Below are positions 8,421 through 18,159 of a stretch of 47,687 nucleotides of DNA, one piece after another. The DNA comes from Flavobacterium caeni (GTDB taxonomy: Bacteria > Bacteroidota > Bacteroidia > Flavobacteriales > Flavobacteriaceae), in contig NZ_FMVF01000018.1 in the NCBI RefSeq assembly GCF_900101895.1, positions 1 to 47,687 on the forward strand, written 5' to 3'. Position numbers and translations under genes: made by a program. The stretch's first letter is position 1, and each line of letters starts with the position of its first letter. The notes under the pieces were generated by a model. It had not been told where the DNA came from and ran no database searches. It saw nothing but the letters and a program-made list of their open reading frames with translations.

Positions 8421-8480
8421 TGGTGTTTGTTTTTCAGCTAATATTTTGATACCACGCAAAACGGTTTCCTCACACGTCAT

Positions 8481-8749
8481 TTTGCGACAAGCAAAAGTAG
8501 CGATTCTTGGGCGGAAATAAAACTGTAAAATTTTAAAATTTTGTTACGACGCGATAATACTCCGACGCGGTTGATTGAATTGAAATCGATTGGAAAACTT
8601 TAACAAAATATACAGATTTTCTGTAGCTGCCGTATCGGATAATTTTGTTGGGGTATACTTCCAATGCCCCCTTCCCTGGCACCAAGATACGACTATTGCC
8701 AATACCATCCTTACAGAAAAACTGTACTTTTCTATTTCCGGCGGTATCC
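8481..8749. other. Intergenic region with no gene seen
   Basis: This stretch of about 270 bp between cdd and pdhA should hold the pdhA promoter on the minus strand. Two similar phrases (CATCCTTACAGAAAAACTG and GTATCCTTACAAAAAG) occur near the cdd end. No RNA gene or convincing ORF was recognised. Confidence 0.5.
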
Positions 8750-9232
8750 TTACAAAAAGTTCTTGTCGAAGGTCAGCGGCAACAAATTCTTGAGCGAATT
8801 CGATTTGTAAATGCTGCCCGTTTCGCCCATGAAATAAATCTCGATCGGCAAATCCTGACGGAACTCATACTCGGCAATCGACTGACGACAAGCGCCGCAC
8901 GGCGGAATAGGGGCGGTCGTCTGGTTGGTGTCCGAGGCGGCAGAAATAGCCATCTTGACGATCTTGGCTTCGGGATAATTGGCGCCCGCATGGAAAATGG
9001 CCGTACGTTCGGCGCAAAGCCCCGACGGGTACGCCGCATTTTCCTGGTTCGATCCCAAAACGACCTGGCCGTTGTCGAGCAACAGCGCCGCCCCTACGCG
9101 AAACTTCGAGTAGGGCGCATAGGCCTGTTTGCGTATGGCGACCGCCTTGGCCATTAAATCCTGAATGTCCGACGGAAGCTCGGCGGTACTTTCGTAGACC
9201 GAAAATTTGGTTTGGAGGGTAATCTCGTTCAT
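8750..9232 (-). CDS. cdd: Cytidine deaminase
   Basis: The 160-residue protein deaminates cytidine or deoxycytidine to the uridine form in pyrimidine salvage. The zinc and catalytic motifs are complete: CAERTA (Cys73, proton-shuttling Glu75) and PCGACRQ (Cys112, Cys115). Length fits the homotetrameric class plus a short N-terminal extension. It lies between porV and pdhA in the standard flavobacterial order, and a terminator just upstream separates it from porV. Confidence 0.95.
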   Translation of the reverse strand: MNEITLQTKFSVYESTAELPSDIQDLMAKAVAIRKQAYAPYSKFRVGAALLLDNGQVVLGSNQENAAYPSGLCAERTAIFHAGANYPEAKIVKMAISAASDTNQTTAPIPPCGACRQSIAEYEFRQDLPIEIYFMGETGSIYKSNSLKNLLPLTFDKNFL

Positions 9233-9243
9233 AGGTTACAAGG

Positions 9244-9280
9244 GAAAAAAAATCCAAATCTCACAGGGAAATTTGGATTC
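9244..9280 (-). terminator. Terminator of the porU-porV operon
   Basis: On the minus strand AATCCAAAT pairs with ATTTGGATT and is followed by eight Ts, directly after the porV stop and before cdd. Confidence 0.75.
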
Positions 9281-9301
9281 TTTATTTAAGTTGATCAACT
9301 G

Positions 9302-10501
9302 CTAGTAATCGTCATATTTGTCTCCGAAGGCAAAACTCAGCGAGAAACGCAACGTATTCTCGAGCGGGTTTTTGACTTTCGATGCCGAGAACAGGTACGA
9401 CACGTCTACCTTGACAATGTTGTATTTGAACCCTGCGCCCAACGAGAAGAAACGTCTGGCTCCTTTTTCGGCGCTTTCGTTGAAGTAGCCCAATCGGAAG
9501 GCAAACGATTCCTGGTACATGTATTCGGCGCCCAAAGCCCACGTAAATTCCTTGAGTTCTTCGCTGAACCCGTCCGGTGCATCTCCGAAAGATTCGAAAA
9601 TACCCGAAGTCCAGCTGATGCTTTGGTAGTCCTGGATGTTTTTGTTTCTGGCTGCGGCCCTTTCGGTATCGCTGATTTCGCCGTCACCGTCCAAATCGAC
9701 ATAGTTGATTTCCTGCGGTGTCGGGACGAGCAGTTTGTTGACTTCGGCGTTGAGGGTCACCTTGTTGTAGTCATCAAGGATAAAGTCGAACGCACCACCC
9801 AATTTCATGTTGGCCGGCAAAAAGTTCGAGTTGTTGTCGTTGTCGTCGCTGGCGTAACTGATCTTCGGACCCAAATTCTGGAAGTTGAAACCGAGTTTGT
9901 ATTTACCGTTGAATTCGTTGAATGCGATTTCTTCCGACTGAAAGTAACCCGCCACGTCTACCGCAAAAGAGCTGGCCGGTTTGGCGTCGTTGTTTTCATC
10001 GGGGATGCGCAGGTTCGATCGGATGTAACGTCCGGCCACAGCCATCGCAAAATAGTCGCTCAATTTCAAAGAGTAAGACACGTCGAGCGCCAATTCATTC
10101 GGCTTGACAATGCGCGGCACTTCGTCATAGGTTTCGCGCAATTCGATTTCGCCCAAACCAAAATAACGCAAACTGGCGGCAAACGCCATACGTTCGTTGA
10201 AACGGTTGTAAAAGTTGAGCTGTGCCAACGAAATGTCGTTGACAATGTCGGTCAAATAGGGGGTATAGCTGATCGCGCCGCCAAACTTGTCGCTGGCGAA
10301 CGCATATTTGGCCGGGTTGTATTGTTGGGAAAACGCATCCGGTGCCGTGGCCACCCCTTGGTCGCCCATACTGGCAGAACGCGCGTCGGCAGAAATGAGC
10401 AAGAACGGAACGCCCGTGGTGATCACGCGGTTACCATCTTCCTGTGCCTTGGAGAGCTGAACGGCGCATAAGCAAAGAACTAAAACTGCAATTTTTTTCA
10501 T
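9302..10501 (-). CDS. porV: Type IX secretion system outer-membrane protein PorV
   Basis: PorV (LptO) is a FadL-like outer-membrane beta-barrel that shuttles T9SS cargo from the translocon to the attachment complex. The 399-residue protein has a Sec signal peptide (AVQLSKAQ cleavage region) and the family signature around residues 25-65 (TTGVPFLLISADARSASMGD, FSQQYNPAK). The remainder alternates aromatic-rich strands and ends in the typical SFAFGDKYDDY. It lies 38 bp after porU in the same operon, its known functional partner. Confidence 0.96.
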   Translation of the reverse strand: MKKIAVLVLCLCAVQLSKAQEDGNRVITTGVPFLLISADARSASMGDQGVATAPDAFSQQYNPAKYAFASDKFGGAISYTPYLTDIVNDISLAQLNFYNRFNERMAFAASLRYFGLGEIELRETYDEVPRIVKPNELALDVSYSLKLSDYFAMAVAGRYIRSNLRIPDENNDAKPASSFAVDVAGYFQSEEIAFNEFNGKYKLGFNFQNLGPKISYASDDNDNNSNFLPANMKLGGAFDFILDDYNKVTLNAEVNKLLVPTPQEINYVDLDGDGEISDTERAAARNKNIQDYQSISWTSGIFESFGDAPDGFSEELKEFTWALGAEYMYQESFAFRLGYFNESAEKGARRFFSLGAGFKYNIVKVDVSYLFSASKVKNPLENTLRFSLSFAFGDKYDDY

Positions 10502-10539
10502 TCTGAAATTTTAAATAATTGGACAAATATAGTGTTTTC

Positions 10540-13500
10540 TTAAAGGATAACAAGTTTCTCGTATTTATGTGTCTTGGTGTTGGTGACCATCGATTTGACC
10601 GTGAGTTTGTACACGTAAACGCCTTTCCCCACCTTGTCGCCAAAATCATCTTTGCCGTCCCAGGTGATTTCGCGCGACAGGAATCCGTCGGTGGTGACCG
10701 TTTGGTTGCGCGTCCAGACGACTTTTCCGGTGATGGTGAGCACCTGTACCTGTACTTCGAGCGGCTCGAACGGTTTGTTGTGCGTAAACCAGAACTGGGT
10801 ATAGTTGACAAACGGATTCGGGTAATTGAGCACGTTGCTGATCGTAATCGAATCGTCGCCCACGACAATAAACGTAATCTCGGCCGTCACGAGGTTGTTG
10901 TACACATCCCAAGCCATGAACTTGATCGTGTGCAATCCGAGCGCGAGGTTGCGGAACGGATAGTTGACTTTGCCCTTCTTGTAGTTGTCGAGCTCGGTCT
11001 CGTAATAGTCGTTGAGTTTGTACGGATTGCTCTCGTCGCCGTCCAGGATCGCCACGATGTCGTGCCCGATGCCGCTGGCGGTGTTGATGCCGTTTTCGTC
11101 TTCCAGAAACGCAAGGAACAACGGATTTTGGTTGGTGATGCCGCCCGACACGAAATTGGTGTCGTTCATGTACAGCCGCACCGTAGGCCCAATGTTGTCG
11201 GCAGGCGCATTTTCGTTGATACCGCCCACTTTGATGGTGGTGTCGTACCCGGTTTTGTCGAGCAAGACTTGTCCGCGTTTGCCGTAAAAACTCGCGCGTC
11301 CCGGCGCCACGTTGATGGTGATGTCGCGCGGCACCACAAACCCGAATTCAAAAGCACCGTTGGTTACGCTGGCGTTGCCGCGAAAAATGGTCTCGCCCAA
11401 GGTCACGAACGGCATAACGGGCGCCGTTCCGCTGTCGGTCAAGGCGTCGGCGTTGTCGTTGCGCAAGGTGGTGCGGGTAATTTGCTTGTCGAAAATCTGT
11501 ACGGCCAACTCGCCGTTGTAGGTAGGCATCGGATTCCCCGCTTCGTCCACGACTTCGCCCTCGAGCTTGACATACGACAACGCTTTGAGGTCGTCTATCG
11601 CGCCAGTGATCGGCACATCGTTTACTTCGGTCAAACGGATGTTGGGTTTAGGAATGGCCAGCATCAGTGCCGGGTCGCCCAAATAAAAAACAATGCTGGT
11701 TTGTTGGTTGCTGGCGTTCTTGGCTTGTCGCAGCGCTTCGGCAATCGAAACATACTCATTTGAACCGTAAGAGAAAAGATACTGCGCCAGGATGTCGTTA
11801 AAGGTTTGGCCTGTACCCTGCAAGATGGCGCGTACGGTGGTGATCATCGAAATCGCCCCGCCGCGCGGATTGAGGTAGGTATATTCGCCCGCCGTTGGCC
11901 TGAACGGGTTGTCAAAACGCGAAAATTCGCAAGTGATTGTCACAAACAACGGATACTTGAAGCGGTTGTTCATGCTTTGGCCATCGTTCTTTTCGAAGAT
12001 GCGTTCCTGCGCGAGTCCATCCTCGCCGCCGTGTCCGAGGTAATTGAACACGAGCGCGCCCCTTTCGAACGCGTTGAAAATATCCTGCCGCGCTTTGGGA
12101 TAACGGAACCCGCCCGACGAGGTGATTTGCTGGTACGAATCGGTCAGGATTTTGGTGGCGTTGATGAACGGCTTCTCCTGTGTAATGCGGTCGGCCAGTT
12201 TGTTCTGGCGGAACTGGAGCTGGTTGTCGCCTGTATCTGGGCTTGGGTCGTCGGCAATGCATACATAATTGTTGCGCCAGTTGCCGTACGAGCGCAGGTC
12301 GTAGTAGTCGATCACCTTATTGACCATTTCGTCGGCCTGTTGGTTCGAGCTCACAATCATACGTCCGACGGCAATATCGGCTTCGCCCTGGTTGGCATCT
12401 ACATAGCCTTCGCTGTCGTCCATGAGCCCGAAGAAATCATCCGAACAAAAGGCTTCGCGGTCGCTAGTATAGCTGTACAGCGCGTGGTAGATGGGCACCC
12501 AGTTCGAGAAAATCGACACGCGGTTCTTGAAATCGAACGAAGCGTCGCCAAACAAATTGAGGTATTTGACTTTACTTCCGTTGGGCGCGTTGTGGTAGAC
12601 GTATTTGACAAAATTCCGTATCGCGCCAATGTCTTGCTTGCCCGAAGAAAACTCCTGGTAGATGCTTTCGAGCGATACAACCTTTACGTTCAATCCCGAA
12701 TAGTTGCGGTGAAAGTTGGCAAGCCGCTCGGCCTGCGGGGTAAAGATGGCCGGCGAGACAATCAGGTAGTCGACGTCCTGCATTTGTCCCTGTGCGTTTT
12801 TGAAGATGTTGCCCTTTAGGTTTTGATTGAACACGCGCGATTGCGTATCCAAAAGCGGCAAATACAAATCGTTGAAGTCGATCGCGACGTATTTGCGCAA
12901 CTCACCGAAATCGGCTTTGAACGAAAAGTTTTGCTGACCCGTGTTTTCGGCCTTGGTGGCGTTGTAAATATCGGTGATGTCCCACACCTGGCCGATGTTG
13001 CCCGCGCTCGACAGCTGGTATTCGCCTATGCCGATGCTCGACGCCGATTGGTTGTATTGAAAGCGGAATTGTTTTCCATAGCCACGAAGGAATCGCTTGG
13101 AATTGATGACGATGTAATCCAGGTAGCCCTTCGAATTGGGTACGCCGTTGTTGTTATAGGTAAGTTTGACCGTCAGGTTTTCGGCAGCTGTAATGGCGGT
13201 GTTCAGCGTGCCGAACGTGGCATGCATGGCATCGGTGGTCGCGTTGAGCGGAATGTTGCCCGCCGACTGGCTGTTTACCGCAACCGCAAAATTGGTCACC
13301 GCCAGCGACACGCCTCCGGTATAAACGCTAAGGTTGGTGGGTTCGGTCGTGACGATGTTCGGGATGGAGAACGTAAATTGTTGTTCGTTGTTGATGTCGA
13401 ATTCCTCGCCAAACCAGCGTCTGCCGAGCCTGACAAGATTGACAAGGTCTTTTTCGTGGAATGCGCGGTCGTCGAACATCGTGACGGGGGTTCCGGTTCC

Positions 13501-14373
13501 CGAAGGCTGGAGCATCGGCTGGATGCGTTTGCCGTCGGCGCCTTGCACGTTGATGTAATAATAGGACTTGTCCGAATAAAGGTTGTTGTGTGTTTGGCTT
13601 TCCTCGTTCCAGTTGTCGACGCCTTCGGCATAAAACAGCACATAGTCGTTGTCGTGGAAAAAGCCATCGGATTCGCCCGAAACCTGGATCGCATTTTCGG
13701 TCAAATCTTCGGGATAGGGGATGCTGTTGGCCAGCGGAACCATGCGGCCGCCATTGCCGTATATTTTTATCTTGCGCGGATCGATGATGTTGGGGTTGAT
13801 GCCCAATTGCTGCAAGAACACCTTATTAATTAAGTAAACACCCGATTGCACCACATAAAAACGGTACCATTCGCCCGAAGCCAATACCGAATTGCTGATG
13901 ATGTTCGGTGTATTGGGCGTCAGGACACGCGCCGTACTCGCGTTGAATGAATAAGTGAACGACTTGACTTTTTTGTAACCGGTGCCGTCCTTTATAATAG
14001 GAGTAAGCGAGAGCACCGCCGAAAATTTGTCGCGCGACTGCCGGTTGTTGATTTTGGCGACAATCTTATTGGGGATGGCCGCAACCGATAGTTCCCCCAA
14101 TTGTGCGGCGGTAATCGATTCGAAGACCACGTCGGTAATTTGGAGCGAATTCTCGTCTATCGCTGCGGTCAACGGGATGCGTAGCCAATATTGGATTTCC
14201 TTTTTGGATCCGTTGTAATCGAAATTCTCGGGATTGAATTGCGGGATGTTGATTTTGCGCTCGCCATACACGGCATCGGTCTTGTCCGACCACGTAAGCG
14301 TGACCGAGCCCCGGTTTTGGGCCAATGCCACGGCGCCGCACCACGCCAAAAAGAATGTTAAAATTTTTTTCAT
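10540..14373 (-). CDS. porU: Type IX secretion system sortase PorU
   Basis: PorU is the gingipain-like C25 peptidase that removes the C-terminal signal of T9SS cargo and attaches it to the cell surface. The 1277-residue protein has a signal peptide (VALAQNRGS), a propeptide-like N-terminal region, and the C25 domain with the catalytic His in NYLGHGGEDG and Cys in VTITCEF, 34 residues apart. It ends in a C-terminal beta domain (NYPNPFVNYTQFWF ... KGVYVYKLTV ... KYEKLVIL) like other T9SS-linked proteins. It is divergent from gldJ and leads the porU-porV operon. Length fits the family. Confidence 0.96.
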   Translation of the reverse strand: MKKILTFFLAWCGAVALAQNRGSVTLTWSDKTDAVYGERKINIPQFNPENFDYNGSKKEIQYWLRIPLTAAIDENSLQITDVVFESITAAQLGELSVAAIPNKIVAKINNRQSRDKFSAVLSLTPIIKDGTGYKKVKSFTYSFNASTARVLTPNTPNIISNSVLASGEWYRFYVVQSGVYLINKVFLQQLGINPNIIDPRKIKIYGNGGRMVPLANSIPYPEDLTENAIQVSGESDGFFHDNDYVLFYAEGVDNWNEESQTHNNLYSDKSYYYINVQGADGKRIQPMLQPSGTGTPVTMFDDRAFHEKDLVNLVRLGRRWFGEEFDINNEQQFTFSIPNIVTTEPTNLSVYTGGVSLAVTNFAVAVNSQSAGNIPLNATTDAMHATFGTLNTAITAAENLTVKLTYNNNGVPNSKGYLDYIVINSKRFLRGYGKQFRFQYNQSASSIGIGEYQLSSAGNIGQVWDITDIYNATKAENTGQQNFSFKADFGELRKYVAIDFNDLYLPLLDTQSRVFNQNLKGNIFKNAQGQMQDVDYLIVSPAIFTPQAERLANFHRNYSGLNVKVVSLESIYQEFSSGKQDIGAIRNFVKYVYHNAPNGSKVKYLNLFGDASFDFKNRVSIFSNWVPIYHALYSYTSDREAFCSDDFFGLMDDSEGYVDANQGEADIAVGRMIVSSNQQADEMVNKVIDYYDLRSYGNWRNNYVCIADDPSPDTGDNQLQFRQNKLADRITQEKPFINATKILTDSYQQITSSGGFRYPKARQDIFNAFERGALVFNYLGHGGEDGLAQERIFEKNDGQSMNNRFKYPLFVTITCEFSRFDNPFRPTAGEYTYLNPRGGAISMITTVRAILQGTGQTFNDILAQYLFSYGSNEYVSIAEALRQAKNASNQQTSIVFYLGDPALMLAIPKPNIRLTEVNDVPITGAIDDLKALSYVKLEGEVVDEAGNPMPTYNGELAVQIFDKQITRTTLRNDNADALTDSGTAPVMPFVTLGETIFRGNASVTNGAFEFGFVVPRDITINVAPGRASFYGKRGQVLLDKTGYDTTIKVGGINENAPADNIGPTVRLYMNDTNFVSGGITNQNPLFLAFLEDENGINTASGIGHDIVAILDGDESNPYKLNDYYETELDNYKKGKVNYPFRNLALGLHTIKFMAWDVYNNLVTAEITFIVVGDDSITISNVLNYPNPFVNYTQFWFTHNKPFEPLEVQVQVLTITGKVVWTRNQTVTTDGFLSREITWDGKDDFGDKVGKGVYVYKLTVKSMVTNTKTHKYEKLVIL

Positions 14374-14585
14374 CAGATATAACTAACGCCTTTGCCCGCG
14401 AATTATTACGGGGGAGTAAAAATAATTAATTCGCGTCATACCGAATAATATTTGTTTTAATTTCGCGTTGTTGCTCAAGGAATCATTGTAAACAAAGGGC
14501 TATTTTAATTTTATTTGTAAAAAGTAGTTGCAATGTAAAGGTTAATTGTTATATTGCGCCACGAAATTTATTACCTACTAAACGT

Positions 14586-16298
14586 ATGAAAGTAAACAAG
14601 ATTATGGCTGGCAAACTCTTACTATCACTGGTGATAGCGTTTGGATTGACTGCGACAAGTTGCAGCAAAGGATCCAGCTCTAAGAACTCATCGCGTGCGA
14701 CGGGTTGGAAAATCAACGACAAAAAAGGTGGTTTTCAGTACGCTTCCAACTTCAAGAAGCAGGCTACAGGTCCTGGCTTGGTGATGGTAGAAGGCGGTAC
14801 ATTTACTATGGGTAAAGTTCAAGACGACGTGATGCACGATTGGAACAACTCGCCAAACCAACAGCACGTACAGTCCTTCTATATGGATGAAACAGAGGTG
14901 ACCAACCTCATGTACATGGAATACCTTGACTGGCTCAAGCGCGTATTCCCGCCAGATCAGGAGAATTATAAAAATATTTACGAAGGCGCTTCGCCCGATA
15001 CGCTCGTTTGGAGAAACCGTTTGGGTTACAACGAAACGATGACCAACAACTACTTGCGTCACCCGGCCTATGCGAACTATCCGGTAGTAGGTGTCAACTG
15101 GATCCAAGCCGTCGAATTCTCTAAATGGAGAACCGACCGTGTCAACGAAAACACACTCGAGCAACAAGGTTACTTGAAGAAAGATGCCAAAGTTGCGGCC
15201 ACTGCCGACAAGACATTCAGCACCGAAACCTATTTGGCTGCGCCAACCAAAACCATGGGCGGCGATGAAGAAATCGTACTCAAAGGACGCAGAAACTCGA
15301 AAGCCAAGCCAGGAAAAGCAGATAAAGATGGTAACGTACAAGAGCCTAAGAACGTTTACGCACAGCGTACATCGGGCTTGATCTTGCCTGAGTACCGTTT
15401 GCCAACCGAAGCAGAGTGGGAGTATGCCGCTGCTGCCGATGTAGGACAACGCGAGTACAACATCTACAAAGGACAAAAGAAATATCCGTGGTCTGGTAGC
15501 TACACCCGTTCGGGCAAGCGTCAGGTTCGCGGCGACCAATTGGCCAACTTCAAACAAGGAAAAGGTGACTATGGTGGAATCGCAGGCTGGTCTGATGACG
15601 GTGCCGACATCACCAACAAAGTCAAGTCTTACCCGCCAAACGACTTTGGTTTGTATGATATGGCTGGTAATGTAGCCGAATGGGTTGCCGACGTTTACCG
15701 TCCAATCGTAGACGACGAAGCGAGTGACTTCAACTACTACCGTGGTAACATCTACACCAAGAACAAAATTGGCGAAGATGGCAAGGTCGAAATCGTAACC
15801 GCCGAAACACAAGTGTTCGATACGTTGGCCAACGGTAAGATCGTTGCCAGAAACTATCCGGGCGAAATCGCTCAGGTTCCGGTCGACGAGAAAGAAACCT
15901 ATTTGCGTCAGAACTTCGACAAATCCGACAACAGAAACTACCGCGATGGTGACAAACAGTCTACGCGTTACTTCAAGTTCGGATCGTCTGAAGAAGGCGA
16001 CGAAACCGGCAAGCAAAAAGACACGCAACGTATGTACGACTCACCGGTACACAACGTAACGACCGACAGTTTGGGCAATATGATTCGCAAGTACGACAAG
16101 TCGGCCAAGCGTACCACGCTCATCAACGACAACGTCCGCGTATACAAAGGAGGTTCTTGGAGAGACCGTGCCTACTGGCTCGATCCGGCCCAAAGAAGAT
16201 ACTTCCCGCAGGATATGGCCACCGATTACATCGGCTTCCGTTGCGCGATGTCTAGGGTTGGTCCTAAAGCCGACAAAAAGAAAAGACCAAGAAATTAA
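14586..16298 (+). CDS. gldJ: Gliding motility lipoprotein GldJ
   Basis: GldJ is a lipoprotein needed for gliding and for stability of the T9SS motor parts. The 570-residue protein has a lipoprotein signal (LTATSCSKG, Cys26) and a formylglycine-generating-enzyme-like (SUMF1) fold: MVEGGTFTMG, DETEVTNLMY, YRLPTEAEWEYAA, NDFGLYDMAGNVAEWV, YKGGSWRDRAYWL and GFRCAMS. As in other GldJ proteins a long insert splits the fold (about 200-270 and 380-480). It is divergent from porU with 212 bp between, which holds both promoters. Confidence 0.97.
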   Translation: MKVNKIMAGKLLLSLVIAFGLTATSCSKGSSSKNSSRATGWKINDKKGGFQYASNFKKQATGPGLVMVEGGTFTMGKVQDDVMHDWNNSPNQQHVQSFYMDETEVTNLMYMEYLDWLKRVFPPDQENYKNIYEGASPDTLVWRNRLGYNETMTNNYLRHPAYANYPVVGVNWIQAVEFSKWRTDRVNENTLEQQGYLKKDAKVAATADKTFSTETYLAAPTKTMGGDEEIVLKGRRNSKAKPGKADKDGNVQEPKNVYAQRTSGLILPEYRLPTEAEWEYAAAADVGQREYNIYKGQKKYPWSGSYTRSGKRQVRGDQLANFKQGKGDYGGIAGWSDDGADITNKVKSYPPNDFGLYDMAGNVAEWVADVYRPIVDDEASDFNYYRGNIYTKNKIGEDGKVEIVTAETQVFDTLANGKIVARNYPGEIAQVPVDEKETYLRQNFDKSDNRNYRDGDKQSTRYFKFGSSEEGDETGKQKDTQRMYDSPVHNVTTDSLGNMIRKYDKSAKRTTLINDNVRVYKGGSWRDRAYWLDPAQRRYFPQDMATDYIGFRCAMSRVGPKADKKKRPRN

Positions 16299-16315
16299 TT
16301 TTCAAGATATTCCAT

Positions 16316-16346
16316 AAAAGCCCTTTCGAGGGCTTTTATTTTTTAA
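16316..16346 (+). terminator. Terminator of gldJ
   Basis: AAAAGCCCT, a TTCG loop and AGGGCTTTT, then ATTTTTT, lie directly after the gldJ stop. The T run ends about 5 bp before the murF start. Confidence 0.8.
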
Positions 16347-16350
16347 GCCT

Positions 16351-17634
16351 ATGACCACTTTGTTTCTCCATAATTTGTTTTTGCAATGTTCGGGCGTATC
16401 GACCGACACGCGTAAGATTGCGCCGCATTGCCTGTTCGTGGCGCTCAAAGGCGAACGCTTCGATGCCAATACGTTTGCGCAGGAAGCGCTCGAAAAAGGC
16501 GCCTCGTATGTCATTATCGACAATCCGCAGTACCACATCGACGACCGCACCGTGTTGGTGCCCGACAGCCTGGTCGCATTGCAGGAGTTGGCCCAATTCC
16601 ACCGTGACTACTTGGGGTTGCCTATCGTGGCGCTTACGGGTAGCAACGGCAAGACCACGACCAAGGAACTCATCAACGTGGTGTTGTCGCAAAAGTTCAA
16701 GACCAAGGCTACCATCGGCAATCTGAACAACCACATCGGCGTACCGCTCACGTTGCTTTCGTTCGATGAGACCACCGAGATAGGGATCGTCGAAATGGGT
16801 GCCAACCACCAGAAGGAAATTGAATTCTTGTGCGGGATCGCGAAGCCCGATTACGGCTACATCACCAATTTTGGGAAGGCGCATCTTGAAGGATTTGGTG
16901 GCGTGCAAGGCGTCATCAAAGGCAAGAGCGAAATGTATGATTACCTGGCGTCCAATGATAAGACCGCTTTTGTCAATCTTGACGATACGATCCAGGTCGA
17001 GAAGACGCTAGCCATGAACAAGTACACGTTTGGCGTCGGAAAATCAGCTGCGCACGTGAACATCACTTCGGTCAAGGCCAATCCGTTTGTCGAAGTGCTG
17101 GTCGATGGCCTGCAGATCCAATCGCATTTGATTGGCCTCTACAACGCCAACAACATCAACGCCGCCATAGCGATAGGCCGTTATTTCAATATTGACGACG
17201 CCGCGATCCAAGCCGCAATCGAAAGCTACATTCCCGAGAACAATCGTTCGCAGCTTTTGACCAAAGGCACAAACGAAATCATCCTCGATGCCTACAACGC
17301 CAACCCAAGCAGCATGGCCGTGGCCATCGAGAACTTCGTTCAACTCGACAAACCGAATAAAATCATGATTTTAGGCGATATGTTCGAGCTGGGCACCGAA
17401 AGCCTTGCCGAGCACCAATCGATCGTCGATTTACTGGCGCAAAAGGCCACGGGTAAGATTTATTTGGTAGGAAAGGATTTTCACGCGAGCAAAGTCGCAA
17501 AAGAAGGTTTTTCTTTTTTTGAAGATTTTGAACAGTTGGCCCAAGCCGTCAAGAACCATACGCCAAAAGATGCATTGATACTGATCAAAGGGTCGCGCGG
17601 CATGGCGCTCGAACGACTATTAGAAGAACTTTGA
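16351..17634 (+). CDS. murF: UDP-MurNAc-tripeptide-D-alanyl-D-alanine ligase
   Basis: MurF adds D-Ala-D-Ala to UDP-MurNAc-tripeptide in the last cytoplasmic step of peptidoglycan precursor synthesis. The 427-residue protein has the N-terminal substrate domain (STDTRKI), the P-loop GSNGKTTTKE at about 97-106, NHIGVPLTLL, the carbamylated-Lys/Mg region, and a C-terminal domain with DAYNANPSSM and LGDMFELG. It follows gldJ in the same direction, the usual flavobacterial order, with a terminator between them. Confidence 0.96.
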   Translation: MTTLFLHNLFLQCSGVSTDTRKIAPHCLFVALKGERFDANTFAQEALEKGASYVIIDNPQYHIDDRTVLVPDSLVALQELAQFHRDYLGLPIVALTGSNGKTTTKELINVVLSQKFKTKATIGNLNNHIGVPLTLLSFDETTEIGIVEMGANHQKEIEFLCGIAKPDYGYITNFGKAHLEGFGGVQGVIKGKSEMYDYLASNDKTAFVNLDDTIQVEKTLAMNKYTFGVGKSAAHVNITSVKANPFVEVLVDGLQIQSHLIGLYNANNINAAIAIGRYFNIDDAAIQAAIESYIPENNRSQLLTKGTNEIILDAYNANPSSMAVAIENFVQLDKPNKIMILGDMFELGTESLAEHQSIVDLLAQKATGKIYLVGKDFHASKVAKEGFSFFEDFEQLAQAVKNHTPKDALILIKGSRGMALERLLEEL

Positions 17635-17647
17635 AAGTAAGGAAATA

Positions 17648-17677
17648 AAAAAAGCAGGATGAAAATCCTGCTTTTTT
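17648..17677 (+). terminator. Terminator of murF (bidirectional)
   Basis: AAGCAGGAT, GAAA loop and ATCCTGCTT are flanked by an A run and a T run, so the hairpin can work on both strands. It serves murF and lies right at the 3' end of the former tRNA on the other strand. Confidence 0.85.
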
Positions 17678-17678
17678 G

Positions 17679-17700
17679 TGGGCGATGAGGGATTCGAACC
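17679..17700 (-). other. tRNA 3'-end fragment, probable attachment-site junction
   Basis: Read on the minus strand, GGTTCGAATCCCTCATCGCCC plus A is the T-loop (TTCGAAT), the 3' half of the T stem and the acceptor strand of a tRNA. The 5' half of the T stem is missing: the preceding bases do not pair with CCCTC. This is therefore a remnant. Tyrosine recombinases of integrative elements often target tRNA 3' ends and leave such a copy. The intact tRNA should sit at the far end of the element, with acceptor strand GGGCGAT. The anticodon is unknown. Confidence 0.75.
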
Positions 17701-17927
17701 ATAGTTGCAATCCCGTTTATATCAACACATACTGAAGTCTAAATTTTAAGGGTCTCGAATTTGTGTCTTTGACAACAAATAACTTCAAATCTTATGCTAT
17801 AAATTTACGCACTTCGATCTACAAATGCAAATAATATCTGCGCTATTGTACCATTTTTTGGACTGGTTATTGAACTAGTTCGGTTTGTGTTTAAAGGTTC
17901 AGAAGACATATTCTGCTTCCTCTTTCC
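17701..17927. other. Element edge with no gene seen
   Basis: About 230 bp of AT-rich sequence lies between the tRNA fragment and the first element gene. No ORF or clear repeat was recognised. This is where integrase-binding arm sites would be expected if the junction reading is right. Confidence 0.4.
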
Positions 17928-18101
17928 CTACAACATACAACGCAAAACTTCTTCTACAGGAAGTCCTGAATATTTCGCAAATTCTTCGACCGAAATATAT
18001 TGATGATCTTCTTTCTTCAGATGCTTCTTTATCTTGATTAAATACCTCCTTGCCTGGGTGTATTCTTTTCCCATTATGCGTTGAACGTCTTTCGGGTACA
18101 T
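17928..18101 (-). CDS. Small helix-turn-helix / excisionase-like protein
   Basis: The protein starting at the ATG at 18099-18101 has 57 residues beginning MYPKDVQRIMGKEYTQARRY. An in-frame ATG at 18137 would add 12 residues that look unstructured. Two short helical units are visible, the second as YISVEEFAKYSGLPVEEV, which resembles a helix-turn-helix that reads an AlpA/excisionase-like site. Similar small proteins are common near integrated elements in this phylum. Its position next to the putative attachment junction fits a directionality factor or element repressor. No integrase is beside it. Function is inferred from position and pattern only. Confidence 0.55.
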   Translation of the reverse strand: MYPKDVQRIMGKEYTQARRYLIKIKKHLKKEDHQYISVEEFAKYSGLPVEEVLRCML

Positions 18102-18159
18102 GCACACTCTACCGCTGCTAGTTCCCATTTTGCACAATTGATACTTTATCTATGCCTTT

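Noticed and set aside
10519..13833. Long plus-strand open frames opposite porU
   Set aside because: They are the antisense of a well-supported gene in GC-rich DNA, where stop codons are rare on the other strand, and they show no family motifs.
14688..16028. Long minus-strand open frame opposite gldJ
   Set aside because: Antisense of gldJ with no domain; the gldJ frame carries all recognised motifs.
17679..17760. A complete tRNA gene on the minus strand
   Set aside because: Only the T-loop and acceptor 3' strand are present. The sequence before it does not form a T stem, anticodon arm or 5' acceptor strand.
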